From Hyphomicrobiales bacterium (GTDB lineage: Bacteria > Pseudomonadota > Alphaproteobacteria > Rhizobiales > Beijerinckiaceae), in contig JAGXAN010000002.1 in assembly GCA_019075865.1 (NCBI GenBank), forward strand, positions 248,001 through 312,000: 64,000 bases of DNA, read 5' to 3'. Made by a program: the position numbers and the translations under genes. The notes beneath the pieces were generated by a model that saw only the letters and a program-made list of their open reading frames with translations, had not been told where the DNA came from and did not search any database. Positions 9,231 through 17,678 of the stretch are shown one piece after another (position 1 is the first letter of the stretch; every line of letters begins with the position of its first letter).

Positions 9231-10457
9231 CTATATGCTTTTTGTCAAAGTTACGCCATTCACGCGCGCGGGCTTGCCGTCGTAGTCAAAGACCGTTGCC
9301 GAGCTCTCGAAAAAGCTGAAGGGGATTTTGAGCCCGATGCGCTTGGCCTCGCGAAAATTGATGGCGATGTCGGGGGGAGAGACGATGCCCACCGGAATAT
9401 CGCCGACGCTTTTGGTGCCTTCCAGCACATAGCCCACATAAATTGCCGCAAGATGCGCATTGCTCTCGAAACTCACACCCACGGACAATACCGCGCTGTC
9501 ATCACCCGCCCGGACGACTTCCGGCACGACACTGATCACCGGCACTTTATCGGACAAGGCGTTAATAATGTGAATCTGATCGAAAATGGCCGTGCTGCCA
9601 GTGATCCAGAAAACACTGTTTTGCAGGGTGGGGTCATTGCGTTTCATGGCCGAAATGGCGTGCTGCATCAATTGCGGCAGTTCTTGCACTGCCGTTGAAC
9701 TGTTGGTGACCGCGAGTTTGAGGGCGCGGATATTGCGCTGGTTCAGATATTCGGCAACGGGTGTCGCCTGCGTCTCTACCGCACTGACATTGCTGGCATC
9801 CACCAGCACGGCCACATTTTGCAATTTTGGACGCAACCGCATCAGGTAACCCACCTGCGCGTCGATCGGCATGTTCAGGGAGGTGAAGGCAAAATTGGTT
9901 GCCGATCCCGTATCGTAATTGGCGATTTGACCCAGTATGACTGGATCCTTGGAGCAGGCGGTCACGACCGGAATTTTGCCGTTGCGGTAGGTGTCCCACA
10001 ACAGCGAGGTCGTATCCGACCCCATGGCGATAATGACCTTGGTGCCATCACCTTCCGCGCGGTGAATGGCCGCTGCTGCCAGCTCCGGTTTTGAGTCATA
10101 ATAGACGACATCGACGGCCAGATGCATGTTCTTGTCGTCAAAAATGTTCAGCATTTCGGATATGGCAATGTCATAGGCCGAGGAAGGCCGTGCATAAAGC
10201 GCCAGGATTTTGGTAAGCGCCGCGCCGTCGAAGCCGATGGCCGTAGCCCGCACCCGGTCTCCCGAAGGTGACGCCACACTGAAATCCCAGGTGGTGGTGA
10301 GGCTTGGATTGTATTTGAACCAGTTAGGGAGCCTGGAGCCGGATGGCTCCGGGGAGGCCGCAGCCAGCGCCGGGTTTGCAAGTGTGGACAAGCCAACCGG
10401 CATCAGCGCGGCGCTGCTGGCTTTGAGGAGGGCGCGACGAGAAAATATAATGTTCAT
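9231..10457 (-). CDS. Tat-exported ABC-type substrate-binding protein (PF04392-like), orphan
   Basis: A 408-aa periplasmic binding protein resembling the ABC_sub_bind/TrpX family. The N terminus has a twin-arginine signal (SRRALLKAS), a hydrophobic stretch and an ANPALAAA cleavage region. Family features include the VIIAMGSDTTSLLW strand, VAVLVDASN and the C-terminal INFREAKRIGLKIP helix. The frame is open 31 codons upstream, but the ATG at 10457 overlaps the stop of the upstream gene (ATGA) and has GGAG before it. No permease or ATPase gene of an ABC importer lies nearby; the partner here is the sensor-MFS fusion, so it may deliver ligand to a sensor rather than to an importer. That role is inference. 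Confidence 0.82.
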   Translation of the reverse strand: MNIIFSRRALLKASSAALMPVGLSTLANPALAAASPEPSGSRLPNWFKYNPSLTTTWDFSVASPSGDRVRATAIGFDGAALTKILALYARPSSAYDIAISEMLNIFDDKNMHLAVDVVYYDSKPELAAAAIHRAEGDGTKVIIAMGSDTTSLLWDTYRNGKIPVVTACSKDPVILGQIANYDTGSATNFAFTSLNMPIDAQVGYLMRLRPKLQNVAVLVDASNVSAVETQATPVAEYLNQRNIRALKLAVTNSSTAVQELPQLMQHAISAMKRNDPTLQNSVFWITGSTAIFDQIHIINALSDKVPVISVVPEVVRAGDDSAVLSVGVSFESNAHLAAIYVGYVLEGTKSVGDIPVGIVSPPDIAINFREAKRIGLKIPFSFFESSATVFDYDGKPARVNGVTLTKSI

Positions 10458-12865
10458 TGGCTCAACTCCGCCGGATAGCCGGGTTCGCTGGATTGTTTGG
10501 AAGTGGCGATGAAGATCAGGCCAAACAGGATGGTGGCAGCTGCCACCCAATTCAGCGAGAACCAGGACTGCGTGCTCATCAGGAAAATCTGGCTCAGGAT
10601 CAGCGGGCCGGTGATATGGCCCACCCGTTCCAGCAACCGATAGGCGGCGGCAACCCTTGCGGCACCCAGATCAGTGGCTATCGGCGCATTGGCGACATTG
10701 GTGACGATCGGCGCGTTGATCAGCCCATGGGCCACACCCAGCATCGCAACACCCAGCACCATCAAGGACGTGCCAATGGCAAAGCTGGTATGAATGTTGG
10801 CGTGAATTTCGCGCGCCGCCACATCCTGGCCAGCGTAGGAAATCAGCAGTAGTCCCGCGCCGCTCAGCAGTGCACCCATCAGCAATATGCCTTCGACGCT
10901 GCCGGTGCGATCCACATACCGCGACACCACATGGCTGATGATGACGACGCTGGCAGCATAAATCATGGTCATCTGCCCAACATCTTCCTGCATGTAGCCC
11001 GATTGGCGCAGCAGCAGTGGCATGGCAAACAGCACGACCCCGGTCATTACGGCCTTGGCCGGCACCCCGATCAGGGCCATCGAGCGCAGGAATTGCGAGT
11101 CACGCAGGATCGAGACAAACTCGCTCCAGCCGCCCTTGGTGCGACGCTGGTAGGCTTCGACCTTGCTGGCGCGCAAGTCCGGGACGATGCCGAAAATGTA
11201 AAGGCAGGTCAGCAGCGAAGTCGCCGTTGCCAGACTGAACAGGCCGGGAATTTCAAGGTAATTGACGAGCAAGGATCCAATCGCCATGCCAGCCAATGTG
11301 CCCGCCTGAAAACCGAATACGATGATTCCGGCTGCCTGGGTGCGCTGGTTGGAGCGTGATTGGTTGAGGGCAAACGACTGCACCCCGATGAACATGATGC
11401 CTTGTCCGATGCCTGCCATGGCCCGCGAGGCGACAAGGGTCAGGAAATCAGCGTCAAAGCTCAGCGCAAAATAGCTCGCGCCGCACAAGGCGAGACCGGC
11501 GATCATCAGCGTGCGCGGTCCAAACCGCTTTTCCAACGGCAGCGCAATAATCAGCGCAAGCCCGAACATCGCATAATAGATCATGAAAGGCGCCGAGGCA
11601 TAACTGGCTGAAACCCCCATGCTGGTGGCCAATTGCTGGGCAAAATGCGGCAGGATGGGGTAGGAAAGGCTTTCCACGAAAACGGCGAGGAAATAGGCCG
11701 GCTTGACCAGCAAGGTTGCTGCCGCGCTGACTTCCTCTTCATTGCCCGTATGGTTGCGCTGGCGTTTGCCGCTTTCACGCAGCGCCCGGCCCAATTCCAT
11801 GAACAGGCTGGCCACAAGCCCGGAAGCGATGAACAAAGCCGCAAAATTCTTGGCGTTGCGGGCGATTTGCCAATAAATCACGCTTTTGGGAATCTCAACC
11901 ACGAGCTCAATGTCCGAAGGGTATTTCTTCGGTGACAATTTCAGGCTGATGATCCGGCTGTTGCTGTCGGGCACATATTGCTTGCCCACCAACGCCTTGT
12001 TGACATGGCCGATGATCTTGCCGTTGGCTGTCAATTCGACATTGCTGACGTCTGGATTCAGGCGGCGATAATCTTCGAGCAATTGCGAAATGCCGGTAAA
12101 TTGATCATAGTTCAGCCCAATCTGCGGAACGTCGTCCAACCTGGCACCGAGCACGGCCGCAACGGACTGGGCCTTGGCCTGCGCGCCGTTGGAATAGACC
12201 GCGATCATGCTCCAGATGACGGCCGCCGCAACCGAAAGGTAAACGCCGGCATAAACAAAGGTGAGGCGACGATAAGTCGACTGATGCGCCTTGCTGCGGT
12301 GGAACAATGTGTAGAGCGCAAACATCAGGCAGGCAAAAAAGCCAACGCCCAGCAAAGGCTTGAACGCTTCGACCACTTTGGAATCGATGAGCGCCCGACG
12401 CATCGAAACCGCCAGCGTGCCGACCCGTTCGAACTTGTTGCGCAGCGGAACGCTGATTTCGATGATCGCATCAGAGCGCTGAACTTCCGGCTGATCGCTG
12501 GCGGCCACATTGCGCAGCGATGGAATGGCGCGGGCCCCGTCGCCCACACTGAAAATCTTCACACCTGCCGGATCACGCACCGCCATGCCCGCGATCGACT
12601 TGTCCGTGGACATGATCGGGTAGGAGATGATCGAGAAACCGGCATATTGGCGAATAGGCAGGCCCGCATGGAGAAATGTCTCCAGCGTGACCTGCATCAA
12701 CTCGGCTTGTCCGGTCAACTTGTCGATCTGAAATTGCTCGTTGGTTCGGCGCGCTTCACCAAAGGCCACGTAAAGCAGCAGGCACACCGACAATGCGCTG
12801 ACAATAAACATTGTGAACGCGTCGACGTAGTTCAGATTTCGAGTTGAGGTGTGTTGATTTTTCAT
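10454..12865 (-). CDS. Double periplasmic-sensor domain fused to MFS transporter
   Basis: An 803-aa inner-membrane protein with an unusual layout. Transmembrane segment at about 14-36, periplasmic sensor-like domain 40-165, paired transmembrane segments about 170-188 and 203-224, second periplasmic domain about 228-335, transmembrane segment about 340-358, a charged linker (GKRQRNHTGNEEE), then a 12-helix major facilitator domain from about 385 to the end (YPILPHFAQQL, PLEKRFGPRTLM, ASRAMAGIGQGIMF). The N-terminal half resembles the sensory part of histidine kinases or chemoreceptors, with no kinase following. GTG 12889 is an alternative start that abuts the upstream stop; ATG 12865 has GCGGAA before it and is preferred. 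Flanked by ATP-grasp and binding-protein genes in one operon. Probably a ligand-gated exporter or importer; substrate unknown. Confidence 0.8.
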   Translation of the reverse strand: MKNQHTSTRNLNYVDAFTMFIVSALSVCLLLYVAFGEARRTNEQFQIDKLTGQAELMQVTLETFLHAGLPIRQYAGFSIISYPIMSTDKSIAGMAVRDPAGVKIFSVGDGARAIPSLRNVAASDQPEVQRSDAIIEISVPLRNKFERVGTLAVSMRRALIDSKVVEAFKPLLGVGFFACLMFALYTLFHRSKAHQSTYRRLTFVYAGVYLSVAAAVIWSMIAVYSNGAQAKAQSVAAVLGARLDDVPQIGLNYDQFTGISQLLEDYRRLNPDVSNVELTANGKIIGHVNKALVGKQYVPDSNSRIISLKLSPKKYPSDIELVVEIPKSVIYWQIARNAKNFAALFIASGLVASLFMELGRALRESGKRQRNHTGNEEEVSAAATLLVKPAYFLAVFVESLSYPILPHFAQQLATSMGVSASYASAPFMIYYAMFGLALIIALPLEKRFGPRTLMIAGLALCGASYFALSFDADFLTLVASRAMAGIGQGIMFIGVQSFALNQSRSNQRTQAAGIIVFGFQAGTLAGMAIGSLLVNYLEIPGLFSLATATSLLTCLYIFGIVPDLRASKVEAYQRRTKGGWSEFVSILRDSQFLRSMALIGVPAKAVMTGVVLFAMPLLLRQSGYMQEDVGQMTMIYAASVVIISHVVSRYVDRTGSVEGILLMGALLSGAGLLLISYAGQDVAAREIHANIHTSFAIGTSLMVLGVAMLGVAHGLINAPIVTNVANAPIATDLGAARVAAAYRLLERVGHITGPLILSQIFLMSTQSWFSLNWVAAATILFGLIFIATSKQSSEPGYPAELSQ

Positions 12866-12889
12866 TTTTTGTTCCGCAGCTTGCAACAC

Positions 12890-14086
12890 TCAGATAAGTG
12901 ATTTCAAACGCTGAGCGGTCCCTCGTTGTTGCGCAAACAATGTGTCGACGCGGTGGGCAATCTGAGAGTAGATCAGATCATCGTAATCCATCTTTTCTTC
13001 CTCCAGGCCGATGCAGATCAGGCTGGTGGTGGTGCCGATGGGGGCTTTCAGGTCGGGTTTTGGGTTGGCTTCCAGCACATAAAGATTGCCAGCCGCATCG
13101 GCGCGAATATCCAGCCGGATCAGCGCTTCAATGCCGATCTTGAGGAATACCTTGCGCCCAAGCTCGGCCAGGCGTGCATAGAGTTCCGGCTCGGCCATCT
13201 TGTCCACCGGACGGGCGCGATCCTTGGTGATCGGCTTGATGTCCATGGAAGTGAAAATATGTTCGCCGGGCTCCAGCACCCGCTCAAGAATGGCGAAAGT
13301 GAAAGGCTCGGCCAGACGTTCGATGGTGCGTCCGCGTGACACAACCGGGCCGGCAACCGCAACGCAGAATTCGCGCCCCGAAACAAATTTCTCAATCAGC
13401 ACGTGATTGCCGGTCAGTTCATAAACTTCCTCGACCTTTTGTTTCAACGCACGCGGATCGGAAACAAAGGTGACATTGAGCGAGGCGCGACCGGATACGG
13501 GCTTCACCACAAAGTCGCGCTCATTCTTGTTGAATACGGCCTTGAAATCCGGGTCGTTGCAAGGGTCAGCTTCCGAATGGGCGGGGTGCCATACCATGAA
13601 AGGGGCGGTGGGCAAACGCGCGGCCACCAGCTGGCGCTTGAAGATGTGCTTTGAGTCGAGCATCGAGGCCATCAGCGGATCGTGCCCGACATAAGGAATG
13701 CCAAACATTTCCAGCATGGCGGGGCCATGAGCGACGGAGCAATAACCCTGCACGCCGCCGCTGTTCAGCCAAGCCATGTGGCTGTCATTTTCCTTCAGCG
13801 CGCGGCCAAGGTTCATATCTTCCGGGATGACCGATACTTCACGCACGCCCAGCCGTTCCAGTGAGCGGCCAATATCCCGGGCTACGGCCTCGTAGCTTTT
13901 CCACGAACGTGCATTGGAAACCGGTTGCAGAACGGCGCCGTCAGTGGCCTTGTTACCGGCATAAATCACCGAGACCCGCAGGCGTCGGAACATTTTCTCC
14001 AGCTGCCGTTGCAAATCTTCGGCACGCGTAAGGCGCAGCGGCGAGGAGACCGGGTTAAACTCGGAACGAACTACATTGCTACGCAT
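12890..14086 (-). CDS. ATP-grasp ligase, D-alanine-D-alanine-ligase-like
   Basis: A 398-aa ATP-grasp protein. Landmarks: GVQGYCSVAHGPAMLEMFGIPYVGHDP (substrate domain as in Ddl, here split over residues ~110-140), the lysine strand FVVKPVSGRAS, HVLIEKFVSGREF and the metal site RLDIRADAAGNLYVLEANPKP. It is clearly not housekeeping Ddl: it lacks the division/cell-wall neighbourhood and has extra N-terminal sequence. An ATG at 14128 is in frame, but the 14 extra codons are AT-rich like the upstream spacer, so 14086 is preferred. It heads the operon with the sensor-MFS fusion, binding protein and c-di-GMP enzyme. ATP-grasp enzymes join a carboxylate to an amine, so a dipeptide or similar amide, moved by the MFS protein, is a fair guess but unproven. 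Confidence 0.8.
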   Translation of the reverse strand: MRSNVVRSEFNPVSSPLRLTRAEDLQRQLEKMFRRLRVSVIYAGNKATDGAVLQPVSNARSWKSYEAVARDIGRSLERLGVREVSVIPEDMNLGRALKENDSHMAWLNSGGVQGYCSVAHGPAMLEMFGIPYVGHDPLMASMLDSKHIFKRQLVAARLPTAPFMVWHPAHSEADPCNDPDFKAVFNKNERDFVVKPVSGRASLNVTFVSDPRALKQKVEEVYELTGNHVLIEKFVSGREFCVAVAGPVVSRGRTIERLAEPFTFAILERVLEPGEHIFTSMDIKPITKDRARPVDKMAEPELYARLAELGRKVFLKIGIEALIRLDIRADAAGNLYVLEANPKPDLKAPIGTTTSLICIGLEEEKMDYDDLIYSQIAHRVDTLFAQQRGTAQRLKSLI

Positions 14087-14492
14087 GAAATGACTCGCAT
14101 TAACAAAAATTAACAAATTGGCAGCCATGAGCCACCACTACACACAAAGATTGGCATACAAGTGTTGCCCATAGCTTAACAATTGCTGGTTTGAGAGGCT
14201 TTTGATCTGTTGGTTTTCAAAGGCTTGGCGATATCAACCCCGAAGCGACGGCAATTGGTTAAATTTATATTTACGTATGACTCTTTATGACGCGCCAAAA
14301 TATCAGTTATATTGAATAGTGCGCCAGATGAATCGAAAAATTACGCAATAACGCATGTACTTAGGTTGCTTTTATGGTTAACGAAACAAAAACAAGGTTT
14401 TAGCACTGCAACGCCAGGTCGCGCGCAATGAATAGTCGCGGGCAATCAAAAACACGCTTTACAAAAGTTTAACGAGTCGTTTAGATGATTAA
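14087..14492. other. AT-rich divergent intergenic region, no gene seen
   Basis: About 400 bp of markedly AT-rich DNA between the divergent ATP-grasp and GntR genes. I find no plausible coding frame or RNA gene. It must hold promoters for both operons, but no -35/-10 pair stands out. The composition contrasts sharply with the GC-rich genes on both sides, as expected for a promoter region. Confidence 0.6.
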
Positions 14493-15227
14493 ATGAGTTT
14501 GATGCTGGCCTCCGACGCGCGATTGCCGCTGTATCAGCGGTTACGGAATGATCTTGCCGAGCGGATTTCGCGCAAGGAATGGCGCGTGGGGCAGAGCATC
14601 CCGCCTGAGGGTCAACTGGCCCAGGACTGGGGCGTTGCCATTGGCACGGTTCGCAAGGCCGTTGACCTTTTGGCGGCGGACGGTGTGCTGGAGCGCTTGC
14701 AGGGGCGGGGCACCTTTGTCCGTTCGCCGCGCTTTGATGCCTCGATGTTTCGCTTTTTCCGGTTCCAGACGATTGAGGGCGCGCGCACTGTGCCGGTCAG
14801 CCATATTTTGGAGCGACGGGTTGAGCCGGCCAGTTCCGCCATAGCCGCCGCGCTGCAATTGCGGGAAGGCGCGCAAGTCATTTATCTGTCGCGGCTTCGC
14901 CTTATCCAGGGCGTTCCGGTGCTGTGCGAGGATATCTGGTTGCCCAAACAGAAGTTTCTGCCTTTGATCCATCTGGACGTCGCGAGCTTTGGAGATTTGC
15001 TTTATCCGCTATACGAAACCCATTGTGGTGCGGTAGTGGCGCGGGCCCGGGAAACCCTGACCGTTGAAACATCGGACGCGGCGGTCGCCGCCCATTTGCA
15101 ATTGCAGCCAGGTGCCCCGCTGATCCGGATCGAGCGATTGGCAATGGACATCGCCCAAAATCCGCTGGAATGGCGCACTTCGCGCGGCCCGGCAGACAAG
15201 TTCCGTTATCACGCGGAGATAAGTTGA
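14493..15227 (+). CDS. GntR-family regulator, HutC/UTRA type
   Basis: A 244-aa transcription factor with an N-terminal winged helix (LYQRLRNDLAERI, then WGVAIGTVRKAVDLLAADGV, about residues 12-78) and a C-terminal UTRA ligand-binding domain (about 95-240: VIYLSRLRLIQGVP, ENIW-like EDIW, PLIRIERLA). UTRA regulators usually bind a pathway substrate or intermediate. Two starts, ATG 14493 and ATG 14502, are possible and neither has a clear ribosome site. It is followed at 68 bp by an MFS transporter and an amidohydrolase on the same strand, its probable targets. Confidence 0.92.
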   Translation: MSLMLASDARLPLYQRLRNDLAERISRKEWRVGQSIPPEGQLAQDWGVAIGTVRKAVDLLAADGVLERLQGRGTFVRSPRFDASMFRFFRFQTIEGARTVPVSHILERRVEPASSAIAAALQLREGAQVIYLSRLRLIQGVPVLCEDIWLPKQKFLPLIHLDVASFGDLLYPLYETHCGAVVARARETLTVETSDAAVAAHLQLQPGAPLIRIERLAMDIAQNPLEWRTSRGPADKFRYHAEIS

Positions 15228-15294
15228 CATCGTGAATTGCGCCAGACTGGGGCGAATGGACCAGTTTGATAAACGAGCATTGGGGGAGTTGATT

Positions 15295-16548
15295 ATGTTC
15301 AGTTGGTATACAACGAGTTCGCAGGGCGAAAAGCGCACGTTCTGGGCGTGTTTTCTCGGGTGGGCGCTTGATGCGCTCGATGTGCAGCTTTTGGGTCTGG
15401 CCATTCCGGCCTTGATCGTCGCCTTGGGAATTTCCAAGGGCGAGGCTGGCGTGCTGGGTTCGGCTACCCTGTTTGCCGGCGCGTTTGGTGGCTGGATTGC
15501 CGGGGCATTCTCGGACCGGTTCGGCCGGGTCAAGACTTTGCAAATCATGATCATTTGGTTTGCGGTTTCCACGTTCGCCTGCGCTTTTGCACAAAATTAC
15601 ACCCAATTGCTCGCGCTCAAGACGTTGCAGGGCTTCGGCTTTGGCGGCGAATGGGCGACGGGTGCGGTTCTGATGGCTGAAGTCATTCGCCCCGAAAATC
15701 GTGGCAAGGCATTGGGTTGGGTGCAAAGCGGCTGGGCCGTGGGTTGGGGCGGCGCGGTTATACTCTCGACGCTGATATTCCATTACGTGCCCAAAGATGT
15801 TGCGTGGCGCTTCTTCTTTGGCATTGGCCTGCTGCCAGCCTTGCTGGTGCTCTATGTGCGTCGCGGGATTCCTGAGCCGGTGCGCCCCGAGGGCTCGACC
15901 GCGGCCAAGACGGCGTCAGCTTTCGCCGACCTGTTTGCCATCTTCAAGCCGGAAGTTCTGCGAGCCACCCTCATCGGAGCATTGTTCGGCGTGGGTGCCC
16001 ATGGCGGTTACGCAGCTTTGACGACGTTTTTGCCGACATTCCTGCGCTTGCAGCGGCATTTGTCGGTGATCAAATCAGGTGAATATCTGGCGGTTATCAT
16101 CATCGCCTTCTTCATCGGCTGCATCACCAGCGGCACATTCAGCGATTTCCTGGGTCGCCGCCTCAATGTGGCGTTCTTTGCCGTTGCCTGCATTGCCACG
16201 GTGCTGATTTACGTGTTTGCACCCTTGACCAACACGCAAATGCTGTTTCTGGGCTTTCCTCTGGGCTTTTTCTCGGCAGGCATTCCAGCCAGCATGGCGG
16301 CCTTGTTCAGCGAATTGTATCCGGCCGGCATGCGCGGCACCGGCATTGGCTTTTGCTATAATTTCGGACGCGTGATTGCAGCCGGTTTCCCGGCTTTGGT
16401 TGGCTATGGCAGCCAGAAATACGGCCTTGGCGCATCCATTGGCATTAACGCAACGCTGGCTTATTCGCTGGTGCTGGTCGCGGTGCTGTTCCTGCCCGAA
16501 TCCGCACGCAAGCCCTTTGCCACGCAAATGGCGACATCGAATGCCTGA
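15295..16548 (+). CDS. MFS transporter, metabolite:H+ symporter (SHS/AAHS-like)
   Basis: A 417-aa inner-membrane carrier with about 12 hydrophobic helices. The first-loop MFS motif reads AGAFSDRFGRVKTL, the N terminus carries GWALDALDVQLLGLAIPAL as in acid:proton symporters, and the mid-protein FGGEWATGAVLMAEVIRPENRG (split over residues ~115-135) is typical of sialate/aromatic-acid type carriers. The frame is open to 15232, but ATG 15295 has a strong GGGGGAG ribosome site. Its end overlaps the amidohydrolase start by 8 bp, so the two proteins are translated from one mRNA; the transporter probably imports the acid or lactone that the hydrolase acts on. Confidence 0.9.
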   Translation: MFSWYTTSSQGEKRTFWACFLGWALDALDVQLLGLAIPALIVALGISKGEAGVLGSATLFAGAFGGWIAGAFSDRFGRVKTLQIMIIWFAVSTFACAFAQNYTQLLALKTLQGFGFGGEWATGAVLMAEVIRPENRGKALGWVQSGWAVGWGGAVILSTLIFHYVPKDVAWRFFFGIGLLPALLVLYVRRGIPEPVRPEGSTAAKTASAFADLFAIFKPEVLRATLIGALFGVGAHGGYAALTTFLPTFLRLQRHLSVIKSGEYLAVIIIAFFIGCITSGTFSDFLGRRLNVAFFAVACIATVLIYVFAPLTNTQMLFLGFPLGFFSAGIPASMAALFSELYPAGMRGTGIGFCYNFGRVIAAGFPALVGYGSQKYGLGASIGINATLAYSLVLVAVLFLPESARKPFATQMATSNA

Positions 16549-17473
16549 ACCGGGACATTTGACGCATAACGGGCCGCTGTCTCTGGACAGCGGCTCAAAC
16601 CGTAATGTGGCTCTGTCGGGGCAGGGGGGGCAGATCGCGCACCCCTTGGCCTCTGGCGGGGCGGTTGCGGTCGATGGCACAAAGCCAGTGCGGATCGACA
16701 CCCACGCCCATGTGTTCCATCGCGGACTCCCCATGCTTGAAGGTCGGCGCTACACGCCCGGCTATGACGCGACGCTGGAGAATTACCTTCAGCAACTGGA
16801 CAATAACGGTCTCACCCATGGCATTCTCGTGCAACCGAGCTTCCTGGGCGAAGACAATGGATTCATGCTGGAGAGCATTGCGGCCGCGCATGGACGCTTG
16901 CGAGGCATTGCGGTCGTTGGCCCAACGCTGAGCCAGAAGCGGGTGCAGCAATTGCGCGATGGCGGTGTTATTGGCGTGCGCATCAACCTGATCGGGCAGC
17001 GCATTCCCAATCTCAACACCCCCGAATGGTCGCGTGCGCTTAATGAATTGATTTCAGCCGGTATGTATATCGAGGTCTATGGCCGCTCCACCGCCTTGGC
17101 GATCATTGTGCCCATGCTCCTTGCCAAAGGGGCCAATGTCATCCTCGATCATGTCGCCATGCCGGACCCGCAACTGGGCATTTATGATCCCCATTTCGAA
17201 ACTGTTCTGGATCTCGCCCTGACGCGCAAGGTCTGGTGCAAGATTTCCGCCCCCTACCGCAGCGGCCCGCACGGCCATACCAACGCGCTGGAAGCCTATC
17301 CGGAATTGGTGCTGGCATTCAAAACGGATCGCATCCTTTGGGGCAGTGACTGGCCCCATACCCAGCACGAAAATGCGCAGCATTACCGCAAGACGGTGGA
17401 ATTTTTTGAAAGTGTCGTGCCTGACCCCGCCGAGCGCGCCAAAATTCTTGGCAATTTCCAGGCGCTGTTTTAG
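16541..17473 (+). CDS. Amidohydrolase, 2-pyrone-4,6-dicarboxylate lactonase (LigI)-like
   Basis: A 310-aa TIM-barrel metal-dependent hydrolase of the amidohydrolase-2/COG3618 type. The HxH metal motif reads DTHAHVF (about residues 53-59), with later DHVAMP, KISAPYR and the C-terminal GSDWPH containing the catalytic Asp; these match LigI and sulfomuconolactone hydrolase-type lactonases. The ATG at 16541 lies inside the end of the transporter gene (8-bp overlap), and the ~50 residues before the HxH motif are longer than usual and rich in Gly/Ser, so a later start is conceivable, although none has a good ribosome site. Likely opens a lactone or pyrone from sugar-acid or aromatic breakdown; substrate not known. 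Confidence 0.85.
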   Translation: MPEPGHLTHNGPLSLDSGSNRNVALSGQGGQIAHPLASGGAVAVDGTKPVRIDTHAHVFHRGLPMLEGRRYTPGYDATLENYLQQLDNNGLTHGILVQPSFLGEDNGFMLESIAAAHGRLRGIAVVGPTLSQKRVQQLRDGGVIGVRINLIGQRIPNLNTPEWSRALNELISAGMYIEVYGRSTALAIIVPMLLAKGANVILDHVAMPDPQLGIYDPHFETVLDLALTRKVWCKISAPYRSGPHGHTNALEAYPELVLAFKTDRILWGSDWPHTQHENAQHYRKTVEFFESVVPDPAERAKILGNFQALF

Positions 17474-17530
17474 GCGTCGGGCCATGGCCCTGGGTGCGAC
17501 CTTATGGTGCGCAATATTGTCACGTTCAGC

Positions 17531-17558
17531 TTGACATATTTGAAGTCATGAATACGTT
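17531..17558 (+). promoter_or_regulatory. Candidate sigma-70 promoter for the peroxiredoxin gene
   Basis: TTGACA (17531-17536) is a perfect -35 hexamer; TACGTT (17553-17558) lies 16 bp further on as a weak -10. It would give a leader of about 115 nt before the peroxiredoxin ATG at 17679. Only the -35 element is convincing. Confidence 0.35.
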
Positions 17559-17678
17559 TTGCGCAACAGATTGGGCCGATCATCCGGCTGCGCCAAAGGC
17601 GTGCATTCTGCCGCAACCGTTCCATCCTCAAGGATGAGCCCGCCGTTGCCACCGAAATGGAACCAAAAGGAATTGATT

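Noticed and set aside
12890-14086. ATP-grasp gene as housekeeping ddl
   Set aside because: No mur/fts neighbours, extra N-terminal sequence and operon with transport and signalling genes.
14152-14168. TGGCAT...TTGC in the AT-rich region before the GntR gene
   Set aside because: Spacing is 14 bp and the flanks do not match; not a sigma-54 promoter.
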